Both the position numbers and the translations under genes were made by a program. A stretch of 64,000 bases of DNA. Source: Parus major (taxonomy: Eukaryota > Chordata > Aves > Passeriformes > Paridae). The notes below the pieces were generated by a model. The model saw nothing but the letters and a program-made list of their open reading frames with translations, searched no databases and was not told where the DNA came from. Positions within the stretch are counted from its first letter, which is position 1. The number at the start of each line of letters is the position of its first letter. Of the stretch, positions 50,301 to 57,664 are shown piece by piece. The stretch is from the NCBI RefSeq assembly GCF_001522545.3, contig NC_031768.1:112452626-112516625 (forward strand), written 5' to 3'.

Positions 50301-50886
50301 AAGCAGTTTGGTTAGAAGACAGCCCAAGGTGCTGTCAAAATGTTTTAAGATGCTGCTGATAATAAAAGGGAGAATAATTTCCAGCACTGGAGGCAGCTGG
50401 CAACACCCTAAATTCCAGCACATCCCACTGCAAAGCTCCTTTTCAGCTCCTTCCAACTTTGTATAATATTTTCCACACCCATGTGCTTCAGGCTGAATTT
50501 TTGCCATGGGTATTTTGTGGAATAGCTGCAGCCAAATTGCTCAGTCACTTTCAAATCCAGCCAACCATAAAGATAAACAAACAAAAACCCAGGCACGAAG
50601 CGAAGGCCACGTTACATCTGCACATAGATCAGGCAGAAGCAGCTCTCCTTGAGTCCCACTTCCCACCCCATTTGCCCTTTATCATCATTACAATTCTATC
50701 CAAAGGATCCAGATGAATCCAAAGCTGTGTCAAAAGCAGGTGCACGGTGGCGAACAAATTTCCAGAGGGAAGCTCTACTCACCAGTTGATTTCATTGTAG
50801 TCATTGTGAACTTCCCACCAGAAGTAAAACCAGACCAGGGTGAGGAAGAAGGATGAGGTGAGGATGAGGAACCAGAGGCGCTCCCA
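23220..50886 (-). CDS. GDPD5: GDPD5 (GDE2), glycerophosphodiester phosphodiesterase domain protein 5; 14 coding exons, 5' end outside window
   Basis: Six-pass membrane ectoenzyme. In vertebrates GDE2 cleaves GPI-anchored proteins at the neuronal surface, has reported glycerophosphocholine phosphodiesterase activity, and drives motor neuron differentiation. Joined exons give 555 residues in one frame with GT-AG junctions throughout. Fragment numbering (W of the first visible exon = 1): TM1 5-24, TM2 49-75, TM3 87-107, TM4 120-144, TM5 154-176, extracellular GDPD domain about 190-450, TM6 457-478, cytoplasmic tail 480-555. Catalytic-type histidines are H194 (HRGAPM) and H236 (FLMHD); adding 39 gives the H233/H275 positions I recall for GDE2. 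PENT is at 202-205. N-glycosylation sequons fall at 262, 297, 313, 335 and 409. The tail has one cysteine (532), plausibly the partner of the N-terminal cysteine in the Prdx1-controlled disulfide. The start, about 39 residues, lies beyond 64000. Paralogues GDPD4 and GDPD2 were considered; the near-continuous match to remembered human GDPD5, including tail motifs, favours GDPD5. Confidence 0.96.
23336..24478 (-). other. GDPD5: GDPD5 intron between exons M and N
   Basis: 1143 nt, GT-AG. No repeat family recognised; nothing else seen. Confidence 0.85.
24479..24591 (-). CDS. GDPD5: GDPD5 coding exon M, juxtamembrane tail
   Basis: 113 nt. Encodes [20 protein letters not shown] and [17 protein letters not shown], the cytoplasmic segment after TM6. 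Acceptor CTTGCAG, donor GTAGGG. Noticeably CpG-rich. The protein here is almost the same as remembered human GDPD5. Confidence 0.95.
24592..29039 (-). other. GDPD5: GDPD5 intron between exons L and M
   Basis: 4448 nt. Holds one CR1 3'-end fragment (28541-28616), a purine-rich AG run near 27785-27840, and an A/C-rich tract with few T around 28190-28262 (G/T-rich in the transcript). The many open frames at 26.0-27.2 kb reflect GC-rich, low-T sequence and match no family. Confidence 0.8.
28541..28616 (+). mobile_element. CR1 LINE 3'-end fragment
   Basis: TGGTCTTTAAAGTCCCTGCC followed by AACCCAAACCATTCCATGATTCC, the canonical CR1 3' end with its octamer-like tail. About 75 bp, antisense to GDPD5. 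Confidence 0.88.
29040..29122 (-). CDS. GDPD5: GDPD5 coding exon L, TM6
   Basis: 83 nt, 27 codons plus two bases. Encodes [18 protein letters not shown] and the rest of TM6 (VIVGVFIFQ). Acceptor CTTGCAG, donor GTAAGT. Placed from splice sites, family match and exact frame continuity (AA plus G completes the lysine). Confidence 0.94.
29123..29875 (-). other. GDPD5: GDPD5 intron between exons K and L
   Basis: 753 nt, GT-AG. No repeat recognised. Confidence 0.85.
29876..30023 (-). CDS. GDPD5: GDPD5 coding exon K, end of GDPD domain
   Basis: 148 nt. Completes R403, then [20 protein letters not shown] and [21 protein letters not shown] and GVPSVTSD are late GDPD barrel motifs. Sequon at N409. 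Acceptor TCGGCAG, donor GTAAGC. The flanking sequence is CpG-rich compared with the exons upstream. Confidence 0.96.
30024..31766 (-). other. GDPD5: GDPD5 intron between exons J and K
   Basis: 1743 nt, GT-AG. No CR1 or tandem repeat recognised. Confidence 0.85.
31767..31924 (-). CDS. GDPD5: GDPD5 coding exon J, GDPD barrel
   Basis: 158 nt, 52 codons plus two bases. Begins [10 protein letters not shown], then [10 protein letters not shown] and [14 protein letters not shown]. Acceptor CCCCCCAG, donor GTACTG (weaker than the others). I recall human GDPD5 having APGFQQTSG and LNLRYT at the same places. Confidence 0.95.
31925..32561 (-). other. GDPD5: GDPD5 intron between exons I and J
   Basis: 637 nt, GT-AG. 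Carries a CR1 3'-end fragment at 32080-32200. Confidence 0.85.
32080..32200 (-). mobile_element. CR1 LINE 3'-end fragment
   Basis: ATTGAATCACAGCGTGGTTT, then GGGTAGAAAGGGACCTTTAA and CCAGGCTGCTCCAAGCCCC, the complement of the CR1 3' region. Same orientation as GDPD5, which is the minority orientation in this gene. Confidence 0.9.
32562..32780 (-). CDS. GDPD5: GDPD5 coding exon I, GDPD barrel
   Basis: 219 nt, 73 codons, both ends in phase 0; the largest coding exon here. Begins [10 protein letters not shown]. Three sequons (NQS at 297, NTS at 313, NIT at 335) mark it as extracellular barrel. Acceptor CTTTCAG, donor GTGAGT. Confidence 0.96.
32781..33474 (-). other. GDPD5: GDPD5 intron between exons H and I
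   Basis: 694 nt, GT-AG. Contains the A-rich stretch and poly-G run at 32881-32930. Confidence 0.85.
32913..32930. repeat. Poly-G run (18 bases)
   Basis: Eighteen consecutive G on the plus strand after an A-rich stretch (32881-32910). It is poly-C in the GDPD5 transcript. Length is prone to sequencing and assembly error. Confidence 0.85.
33475..33625 (-). CDS. GDPD5: GDPD5 coding exon H, second catalytic histidine
   Basis: 151 nt. Completes S227, then [20 protein letters not shown] to NAGEWFLQ. Holds D229-G230 and H236-D237 of the GDPD active site, and a sequon at N262 (FNWTD). Acceptor GTTTGCAG, donor GTGGGT. Confidence 0.96.
33626..36499 (-). other. GDPD5: GDPD5 intron between exons G and H
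   Basis: 2874 nt, GT-AG. No CR1, tandem repeat or second gene recognised. Confidence 0.8.
36500..36582 (-). CDS. GDPD5: GDPD5 coding exon G, PENT motif
   Basis: 83 nt, 27 codons plus two bases. Begins [10 protein letters not shown] and continues to [14 protein letters not shown] is the classical GDPD signature. Most GDPDs have E-x-D where this protein has Q221-A-D223. Acceptor CCTGACAG, donor GTAGGT. Too short to stand out as an ORF; placed by family match and splice sites. Confidence 0.95.
37951..38369 (+). mobile_element. CR1 LINE 3' region, about 420 bp
   Basis: Runs from AGCAGGGAATGCTCACCTGG through GGAATGGCTTCCCACTGCCA and GGCCCTGGCACAGGGTGCCC to CCCAAACCATCCAGTGGTTC and TGTGATT. Same subfamily sequence as the copies at 53690 and 61983. 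5'-truncated, no reverse-transcriptase frame. The frames read through it on either strand are not host genes. Confidence 0.93.
39559..39652 (+). mobile_element. CR1 LINE 3'-end fragment
   Basis: TAGGGGAAAGTGTCCCTGAA, then TTTTTAAGGTCCATTTCAGCC and AAACCATTCTGGGATTCTGTGATT. About 94 bp. Confidence 0.88.
40056..40126 (+). mobile_element. CR1 LINE 3'-end fragment
   Basis: CCCATGGCAGGGTTAGAAGT, then CTTCAAGGTCCCTCCCCACC and CAAACCATTCTGAGCTTCTGTGA. About 70 bp. Confidence 0.88.
40914..41059 (-). CDS. GDPD5: GDPD5 coding exon F, TM5 and first catalytic motif
   Basis: 146 nt. Encodes TM5 ([18 protein letters not shown]), the link [19 protein letters not shown], and HRGAPM with catalytic-type H194-R195. 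Acceptor CATCCCAG, donor GTGAGT. The exon ends exactly after HRGAPM in phase 0, so the active-site motif is split by the intron from LAPENT. Confidence 0.96.
41060..42996 (-). other. GDPD5: GDPD5 intron between exons E and F
   Basis: 1937 nt, GT-AG. Dominated at its 5' end by the A-rich tract and 42-bp minisatellite; otherwise no repeat recognised. Confidence 0.85.
42720..42952. repeat. A-rich tract and 42-bp minisatellite
   Basis: An A-rich run (42720-42775) leads into a 42-bp unit of the form AAAAATGAGAAACAAGGGGG followed by ATAAAAACAAGAAACAAGGGAG, with about three clear copies plus degenerate flanks. Because 42 is a multiple of 3, it gives artificial open frames on both strands. It lies 45 nt from the exon E donor and is pyrimidine-rich in the transcript. 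Confidence 0.92.
42997..43090 (-). CDS. GDPD5: GDPD5 coding exon E, TM4
   Basis: 94 nt, 31 codons plus one base. Encodes TM4 ([19 protein letters not shown]) and [10 protein letters not shown]. Acceptor GCCCTGCAG, donor GTGAGT. A 42-bp minisatellite begins about 45 nt after the donor in transcript order. Confidence 0.95.
43091..44309 (-). other. GDPD5: GDPD5 intron between exons D and E
   Basis: 1219 nt, GT-AG. About 40% is a CR1 fragment (43324-43798). Confidence 0.85.
43324..43798 (+). mobile_element. CR1 LINE 3' region, about 475 bp
   Basis: Contains GAGGGCATCCAGAGGCCCCA, TGCTCACCTGGAGAAGGCTC, GCCCTGGCATAGGGTGCCAG and GAGGTCCCTTCCAACCCAAA, ending TTCTGGAATTCTCTGA. Its middle (43480-43610) differs from the copy at 53690, indicating a different CR1 subfamily or internal divergence. 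Confidence 0.9.
44310..44408 (-). CDS. GDPD5: GDPD5 coding exon D, TM3
   Basis: 99 nt, 33 codons, both ends in phase 0. Encodes TM3 ([20 protein letters not shown]), the acidic DDEWEM turn and the start of TM4. Acceptor GTTGCAG, donor GTAAGT. Confidence 0.95.
44409..46388 (-). other. GDPD5: GDPD5 intron between exons C and D
   Basis: 1980 nt, GT-AG. No repeat family recognised. Confidence 0.8.
46389..46448 (-). CDS. GDPD5: GDPD5 coding exon C, end of TM2 and loop
   Basis: 60 nt, 20 codons ([20 protein letters not shown]), both ends in phase 0. Acceptor CCCTCCCAG, donor GTAAAT. This short exon could be skipped without a frameshift, but that would remove the end of TM2 and the following loop. 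Confidence 0.95.
46449..47160 (-). other. GDPD5: GDPD5 intron between exons B and C
   Basis: 712 nt, GT-AG. About a fifth of it is the hexamer tract at 46915-47058; the rest is unremarkable. Confidence 0.85.
46915..47058. repeat. (GGGAAA)n/(GAGAAA)n purine hexamer array
   Basis: About 144 bp of pure purine on the plus strand: eight GGG runs at 6-bp spacing (46920 to 46964), then about fifteen GAGAAA units, ending in poly-A. The two unit types are sharply separated. In GDPD5 pre-mRNA it is an uninterrupted pyrimidine tract about 100 nt after the exon B donor. Confidence 0.97.
47161..47254 (-). CDS. GDPD5: GDPD5 coding exon B, start of TM2
   Basis: 94 nt. Completes the split W codon, then reads [12 protein letters not shown] and most of TM2 ([18 protein letters not shown]). 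Acceptor CTTCCAG, donor GTGAGC. Ends in phase 0. The donor is about 100 nt upstream, in transcript order, of the long hexamer tract at 46915-47058. Confidence 0.95.
47255..50782 (-). other. GDPD5: GDPD5 intron between exons A and B
   Basis: 3528 nt, GT-AG. No recognisable CR1 and no second gene. Open frames of 160-185 codons at 48.6-49.9 kb lie in moderately GC-rich sequence and match nothing known. Confidence 0.8.
50783..50886 (-). CDS. GDPD5: GDPD5 coding exon A (first visible), TM1
   Basis: 104 nt, residues 1-34 plus two bases of codon 35. Begins WERLWFL after a TTTCCCTCTGCAG acceptor; donor GTGAGT. Encodes TM1 and the conserved [13 protein letters not shown] segment after it. Its acceptor implies at least one upstream coding exon, which I did not find between here and 64000. 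Confidence 0.96.
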
Positions 50887-52110
50887 CTGCAGAGGGAAAG
50901 AAAAGTCAGTGTCAACAGGATCCTGTTTGATCCCAGCTGTTGAGACTAAGTGGAGCAAAGTGGCATTTCCAAAGGCAGACTTCACACCTTTGCTCCCTGC
51001 GAGATGCAACTCTGTTCCCCAGGTCTGGGCAGAGGGGGCACTTATGTAGATTCATCTTATGGAGGGCTGGAAGAGGGGACATTTCCAGATGTGGAGCTGG
51101 GGTTTTGTTTGGTGAGGGTTTTTTTCTGGGTGAGGGATTTCTGAGGCAATTGTTTAATTAATTTTCCATTCTCCTGCGTATTCCCCTCCCCCTTGGGCTC
51201 AGCCTAAATGACCGAGTAGTTGCCACATGGTGAAGATTACACAGAGGATTAGGGATGTTCCTACTCCTTGTTCCTTCCCCTGAGGTGCTCAGATCCTGCA
51301 GAGCCAAACCACCCATCCCCATCATTTATTCCTCCCACCACCACCAGGTATTTTTAGTATTTTGCAAACAGACCATACCAGCACCAACACTCAGCTTCCA
51401 TTTCAAATTCTACTCAACGCACACAAAGGAAATCCCTCAAATAAATCTGTTCAGAGCCCCTGCTCCAATACCACAGGTAAAATCCTAAGCCACAAGGACA
51501 TCAATCTGTGTCTTCAAACTGCCTCTCACCATTTCCATGGACTCCTGGTTGGTTTTACTCCCCGGCCTTAAACACATGAGTTTTCATTTCAACAAGGAAA
51601 ACACTGAAATAAATTCTGTGTGGAAAATATTCCAACAAATCCTCTCTTCCCACAATGAGCAAGGAAAGATGAAGACTGGAAAGGACTATGAGCAGCTCCA
51701 CCATCATAATCCCTTTCCAGACCCTGAGCACACATTGGTGTTTTTTTTGGAAAATGTTTTTTTTTTCCTCTGGCGAACTCTCTTGGCTTTTTAATGATGC
51801 AAAACAATGTAACCAATATAGTGACAATAGAAAAACTACAAACTACTAGGTTTTGCCTCCTTGTCCATGCTAAGGGCTGGAGTTATCTACTGAACTGTGT
51901 GTTGAGTATTTTTTATTATGCATCACCCTGGATACCAATCCTGTGATACAGCTCCTCCTTGTATCCTACATCATAGAAAAAAACCAAAAAATCCAAAATA
52001 AAGCAATAAAAAGGGCTGGAGCTATTTCATTTTTGCTGTGCCAGAAATGATGTTTTCTGCTAGAAATTCCAAATTCTTGGCTGCATCAGCCAAATGAAGA
52101 CACCCAATTT

Positions 52111-52262
52111 TGCCCAGAGAAGCTGTGGCTGCCCCTGGATCCCTGAGATGTTCCAAAGGCTGGACAGGGCTTGGAGCAGCCTGGGACAGTGGAAGGTGTC
52201 CCCGCCCATGATGGGGGGCACTGGGTGGGCTTCAAGGTCCTTTCCAACCCAAACCATTCCTC
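52111..52262 (+). mobile_element. CR1 LINE 3'-end fragment
   Basis: From GCCCAGAGAAGCTGTGGCTG through CTTGGAGCAGCCTGGGACAG to AGGTCCTTTCCAACCCAAACCATTCC. About 150 bp. Confidence 0.93.
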
Positions 52263-52821
52263 TCCTCCTGAATGCCTTCCAGTCTGTACATCTCCAGGAT
52301 GTCAAACCTCAATTTCCCCACGGTTTGTTGGGATTTTCTCTCCCCTTCTCCATTTGGGTCCAACACCTCCTTGCACATACAAGTTAAACATGGGTTATAT
52401 TCCCACATATATTTGGGGTTTTCCAAGGCAAGTGAGGTTTTAGGTACCTTTTATGCTGAAGACCAACACTGCTACAAAAATCCCACCCTCCAACTCTTTA
52501 AAGGTCAGTCTGGGCTGAGCTTTGCTGTGATATTCATGCACTAGATGACACTGATTGGATAAACAAGCCAAGGAAAACATTTTAAAACCTTTGAGCTTTT
52601 TCCCCCATATATATAGAAACATCATTCCCCCCCATTATTTACATGCAAGCAGCAGAGCTTGTGGCAAGCTCTCCAAAAGCTATTTTGGGTCTGTCCTTGA
52701 GGGTGCCCTTGCCATGCCTTACTGGTTTTGTGAAAACCCAGGCAAATTCTTCTGTCTCAAGGCATCCTTCAGTGAGTTCACACACAGTTCTCGGGGGCCT
52801 TTCAGAAAAATACAGAATATT

Positions 52822-52860
52822 TGATCTTTTAAGGTCCCTTCCAACCATTCTGTAATTCAG
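52822..52860 (+). mobile_element. CR1 LINE terminal fragment
   Basis: GATCTTTTAAGGTCCCTTCC followed by AACCATTCTGTAATTC; about 39 bp of the CR1 3' end with part of the CAACCCAAACC motif deleted. Confidence 0.75.
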
Positions 52861-53689
52861 TGAGCAACAGACACAATCAGAAGGCGCCCAAAAGGAAATT
52901 AATGAAGACAGAGACATTTTACCAGGTTGCATTTTGCCAGATCTTTAAATTTTCGTTAAAAATCACAGAATCCTTAACAATAAATAAATAAATCAGTGTT
53001 TCACACACATTCTCCACCACCTTTGCACATCCCCAATCCCCACCCCACACCAGGTAGGAAAATAACCAACTCCAGGTTAAGGGGTTTTGGGAAAAAAAGC
53101 CAAACCACATATTAAAGGAATTTGCCACAGGAAAGCCAAGGTTCAATTTATCTGTGACATTGGCTCACGGATTTTATCCACTCTTGTGCTGGAAATATTT
53201 CATCTGGTTTAAAAGAGCACTGAGATTCATACCACAGGGGACAGATTTTCCAATTTAGGGATTAGTTTTGGTGAACTGAAGTCTCTGCCAGTCTCTTTTG
53301 CTGCAACTCCCCAAGCCAGACAAAGCATTACTTAACTGCAGTGGCACAGGAAAGCAGAGAGGCTCAGGAAGCCTCTCTTCATTTTATTTATTTTGGGATC
53401 TGTAGGAGATGTTATGAGGTTTAACTCTACACACACTCCCACCAACCCATCCTACAAGGACTTTCTCAATTCAGTCAAACCTCCTATATTAGAAACAGGA
53501 ATTTCTCACCTATTTCATTCCAGATGATCACACATATGCCAGGAGACACCTCCCAGCGTGGTACCATTTGTGAGCTAAAGAAATCCTTTGACCAGGAAAT
53601 CCAGGCTTTCTAAAAAAAAAGTTTCTTTAGAGGAGGTTCCCTAGAAATTGATCCTCTTGCCAAAACCAGCCTGCAGGGCCAGTGCAGGT

Positions 53690-54236
53690 TCAGCCTCTGC
53701 CCCTGAGCTGAGGTGTGACCCCACCTGCAGAGCTGCCCCAGCCCTGGGGCCAGCAGCACAAGGAGCTGGAGCTGCTGCACAGAGTCCAGAGGAGGCCCCG
53801 GAGCTGCTCCAGGGCTGGAGCCCCTCTGCTCTGGAGCCAGGCTGGGAGAGCTGGGGGTGCTCACCTGGAGAGGAGAAGGCTCCAGGGAGAGCTCAGAGCC
53901 CCTTGCAGGGCCTGAAGGGGCTCCAGGAGAGCTGGAGAGGGACTGGGGACGAGGCCTGGAGGGACAGGACACAGGGAATGGCTTCCCACTGCCAGAGGGC
54001 AGGGATAAATGGGATATTGGGAAGGAATTGTTCCCTGGGAGGGTGGGCAGGCCCTGGCACAGGGTGCCCAGAGCAGCTGGGGCTGCCCCTGGATCCCTGG
54101 CAGTGCCCAAGGCCAGGCTGGACGCTGGAACTTGGAGCAGCCTGGGATAGTGGAAAGTGTTCCTGCCATGACAGGGGCACTGGATGAGGATTTTGAAGGT
54201 CCCTTTCAACACAAACCACTCTACAAATCCATGATT
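53690..54236 (+). mobile_element. CR1 LINE 3' region, about 545 bp
   Basis: Contains GAGGTGTGACCCCACCTGCA, GTCCAGAGGAGGCCCCGGAG, TGGCTTCCCACTGCCAGAGG and GATCCCTGGCAGTGCCCAAG, ending near AACACAAACCACTCTACAAATCC. Nearly identical over about 500 bp to the opposite-strand copy at 61983-62483. The 244-codon and 179-codon frames here are CR1-derived, not host genes. Confidence 0.94.
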
Positions 54237-54570
54237 TGTCTGCCAGATATTCCCTGATGAGCTCCCTGCTGAACACAACACAATTCTAGAGAATTCCAAA
54301 GAAGCCACGCTCTTATCCATTTGATATCCACTCAATGATTCCATGTCAAGCCTTTAAATCATTAAATTTCCCGTTTTCCTCCCAAAAAGCAAATCAGCAG
54401 CATATCAGGATTCAGAGTGTGATTTAAACTGAGAACAGATAATCAACACTTAAGATCTTAAAAATCAAGACTGCCCAGGGTGAGACTGCATTGATCTGAA
54501 GTGGTTATCACTGCATTTACATGTGCCCCTCTTCCTGAGGTTTCAATATTTTAATAGGATTATCAATCAT

Positions 54571-54625
54571 AGGATTAGAAAGGCTGGAAAAGAACTCTAA
54601 GATCATCGAGCTCAACCATATAATT
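54571..54625 (-). mobile_element. CR1 LINE 3'-end fragment
   Basis: AATCATAGGATTAGAAAGGC, TGGAAAAGAACTCTAAGATC, then ATCGAGCTCAACC: the complement of a CR1 3' end of a variant (TTTAGGTTGGAAAAGACC-type) subfamily. It runs into very AT-rich DNA at 54620-54740. Confidence 0.75.
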
Positions 54626-55584
54626 AATATTCTCCATATTATATATCTAGAGTAATATAATTAATATTTACATAGTGCTAGGATATATAAATAAATTCAA
54701 TATATTTATAATTTACATTGATTTACATTACATAATTAAGCTGGCTCTATCAGAAGTCTGTCCCAAACCCTGCCTGAGGGGTTCAACATGTGAGACCCTA
54801 TTAAATCCCTTATTTACTACCACATATAGTCCCCAAGGCTGTTGAAATGCTGCACACCATGAGCTCAGCTGCCCCCTCGCACTTCCTTCAGACCCAGCTG
54901 GGAAGCAGGGCCAGTACAACACTCTTGGCTCAAGGTCTGCTCCATGAAAGCCAAGAAAACCCAGGGCCAGAGCCAGCTGATTGCCTGACAGCCCATGGAG
55001 CCAACAGAGCAGAAGGATTTTGCTCCAGAGAAGCTGCCGGAGTCACCCCAGTTGACGCCAGTCCTGAAATGCCATCCTGCACCTGTGCTGCCTGCTGGAG
55101 TCCTTGACAGCTCATCCCAAGCAGGATTACATCCCTGAGATCCACCTACGCCTCCCAGCCTTGGGATGCAACAGCAGAACCCCTTCCTGAGCAAACCCCC
55201 GCCCCCAGCATCCTCCCTGGCAGCCAGAGCCCACAGAGAGCTGCAGAAGGAACTGGAAAGAGAGAAGCCTGCTTTGAACTGGGAATGGGCCTGAGGAAAT
55301 GAGGTGCTGGATGGATTAAGGCTCCATCCCACAGGGATGAGCTCCCAGAGAACATTCCTTCAGCGTGGGTGAAGCTGGGTCCCTTCCAACATGTGCCCCC
55401 ACAGGAGCTTTCCTGTGAAGGAACTCAAACGGCACCACCGGAGCGTGCTGCAGTTCATCCCAGCACAGCTCAGATGGGAACAGATGGATTTTACATTCCC
55501 TCCTGGGTGAGGATTGCACCGGGCTCACGTCAAACCTGCTCTGCCCAAAGCTCTCCCAGAGCAGCTGAAACCACAGCAGAGCCC

Positions 55585-55853
55585 ATCTAAAGATTCCACC
55601 TAATGATGTCATCTAAAGATTCCACCCAAAGATTCCACCCAAAGATTCCATGATTCCACCCAAAGATTCCACCCAAAGATTCCACCCAAAGATTCTATGA
55701 TTCCACCTAAAGATTCCACCCAAAGATTCCACCCAAAGATTCCACCCAAAGATTCCACCCAAAGATTCCACCCAAAGATTCCATGATTCCACCTAAAGAT
55801 TCCACCCAAAGATTCCACTCAGATTCCACCCAAAGATTCCACCTAAAGATTCC
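55585..55853. repeat. 13-bp AAAGATTCCACCC tandem array
   Basis: About twenty copies of AAAGATTCCACC(C/T), interrupted several times by ATGATTCCACC. The ATGATTCC word resembles the CR1 tail octamer (ATTCTATG), so the array may have grown from a CR1 tail. Frames through it give WNLWVESLGGIFG-type peptides and are not genes. Confidence 0.93.
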
Positions 55854-55972
55854 CCCTTAAACAGAGGGAGGAGGTTGTGGGTGCTTGGAATTGAGGAGAT
55901 CCACCTCAGAGCAGATGGATCTTCCAGGTTTAAAAGACATTTTCTTTAAAAGACTGAGAAGCAGAGAACATC

Positions 55973-56061
55973 AACAGCTTGGAGCAACCTGGTGGAAGGT
56001 GTCCCTGCCCATGGCAAGGGCTGGAACAAGAGGATCCCTAAAATCTCTTCCCAAACCATTC
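55973..56061 (+). mobile_element. CR1 LINE 3' end cut by assembly gap
   Basis: AACAGCTTGGAGCAACCTGG, TGGAAGGTGTCCCTGCCCAT, then CTTCCCAAACCATTC, with the gap starting exactly where the CR1 tail repeat should begin. Confidence 0.85.
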
Positions 56062-56212
56062 NNNNNNNNNNNNNNNNNNNNNNNNNNNNNNNNNNNNNNN
56101 NNNNNNNNNNNNNNNNNNNNNNNNNNNNNNNNNNNNNNNNNNNNNNNNNNNNNNNNNNNNNNNNNNNNNNNNNNNNNNNNNNNNNNNNNNNNNNNNNNNN
56201 NNNNNNNNNNNN
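56062..56212. other. Assembly gap (151 N)
   Basis: Run of 151 N. It follows a CR1 3' end and precedes an A/G-rich stretch (56213-56270), so the missing DNA is probably a simple repeat such as an expanded CR1 tail. True length is unknown. Confidence 0.99.
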
Positions 56213-57540
56213 TGGAAAAAAATAAAAGAAAAATGGGGGGAAAGGGGGAAGGAGGGGAGGAAGGAGACAGCCCGTTTGTTTCTGGAGCTGCCAGACATCC
56301 ACCACAAGGAAGGCTCTTTTTCAAGCCAAAGTGCCTCTGGGCTTCCAGTCCCTGTGGAGGACCCTACCCATCCTCTGTCTCCTGAGCACAGTGAACCTCC
56401 TGTTCATTCATTAAAATAATTAAATAATTAAATAAAAATCTAACTAGAACAGGAAGAAGCTTTTTAACAATGTCTTACCCCTCCTCTCCCCCTTCTTTTT
56501 TTCTTTTAATCAGAAGAACTCCAGTTTTGAAAAACAGAAGCCTTTTAGTGAAAAATCTAATATTTTAAAGCAATTTCTTGCTGAAGGGCATCTTGGCTCA
56601 AAGATGGAATTTCTGCTGGGGGGAAACTGGAAGGAGCCCTCCCAAAAATCTGGCAGCACACTGGGCAGGGCACACACAAGCAGATGGTAAACAGCAGCAC
56701 ATGGATCTGACCACACAAACAAAATCCAGTGTGGGAATCTTCCTCCAGCTCCACGCTGTAAATCTTCCTGCTAGAAGTTTTACGTGCAAACAACATTAAT
56801 CCCTAAATATCCACCAGCTCAGGCACCTGACTTCAGCAAATTAATGTTTTTTTTGAGGGATCAGGGCCACGCAGACCTGAACAATTGCTCTCTACCTTAG
56901 GAGCAAATCCAAGAGCTGGAGGCAGACTGGAGCACCACCACCATCACTCAAGTGTGTTTTCAGACAGTTTTAATTCACTCCTGGATCCAACAAAGGGTTT
57001 ATTAAGGAGTCTGCACTCCACTGTTTTCTGGCATTTTCAAGAATCAATTTGCTGCAGGCATTTATCAGTATTGGCTTGGAGAGGAGAGGAGAAGAGCTAA
57101 CATTTATCCAGCAAATACAAAGGAAAAACTGACAGTAGAATTCCTCATTCTGGGATTACCCAATCGGACCCCATCCAAACAAACAAAATATTATCTTCAA
57201 GCAAGTTATTAAATCATCTCTGAGGGTGAAAGATGACTCCATCTCCCAATGGAACCAGAAACTGAGGATCACCAAGAACAAGTGTCAGCTGGAGAGTTCT
57301 GTCAATAGGAACACTTCATTTCTTAAGGAGAAGTTAAAACTTTCATTATAAACTCTCAGTATGTGAATGCAGAGTCCTTAAAGCAGTGGTTTGTTCTGAA
57401 TTCCCACCCTCCTCTGGATTCTGCTCCATGATTTCACCACCACCCTCAAGAGGAGAAATTTCCCTTCTGTGCAGCTGGAATTTCCCCTGATGCAGGTTGT
57501 GCCCATTGCCTCTTGCCAAGGGCCAACTTGGCTCAAGCTC

Positions 57541-57664
57541 TCAAGGCCAGGTTGGACAGGGCTTGGGGCAACCTGGTCCAGTGGAAGTGTCCCTGCCATG
57601 GCAGAGGCCTGGATCAGGATGATCTTCAAGGTCCCTTCCAGCACCAAAAAATTATGATTCTGTG
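57541..57664 (+). mobile_element. CR1 LINE 3'-end fragment
   Basis: TCAAGGCCAGGTTGGACAGG, GCTTGGGGCAACCTGGTCCA, TTCAAGGTCCCTTCCAGCAC, ending ATGATTCTGTGA. About 124 bp. Confidence 0.93.

Noticed and set aside
23220..50886. Alternative identity as GDPD4 or GDPD2
   Set aside because: Residue spacing of both catalytic histidines, the five sequons and the tail motifs fit GDPD5 throughout; the paralogues are expected to differ in the loops and tail.
53610..54344. 244-codon frame (minus) and overlapping 179-codon frame (plus)
   Set aside because: Both are the CR1 copy at 53690-54236, repeated at 61983 and partly at 37951.
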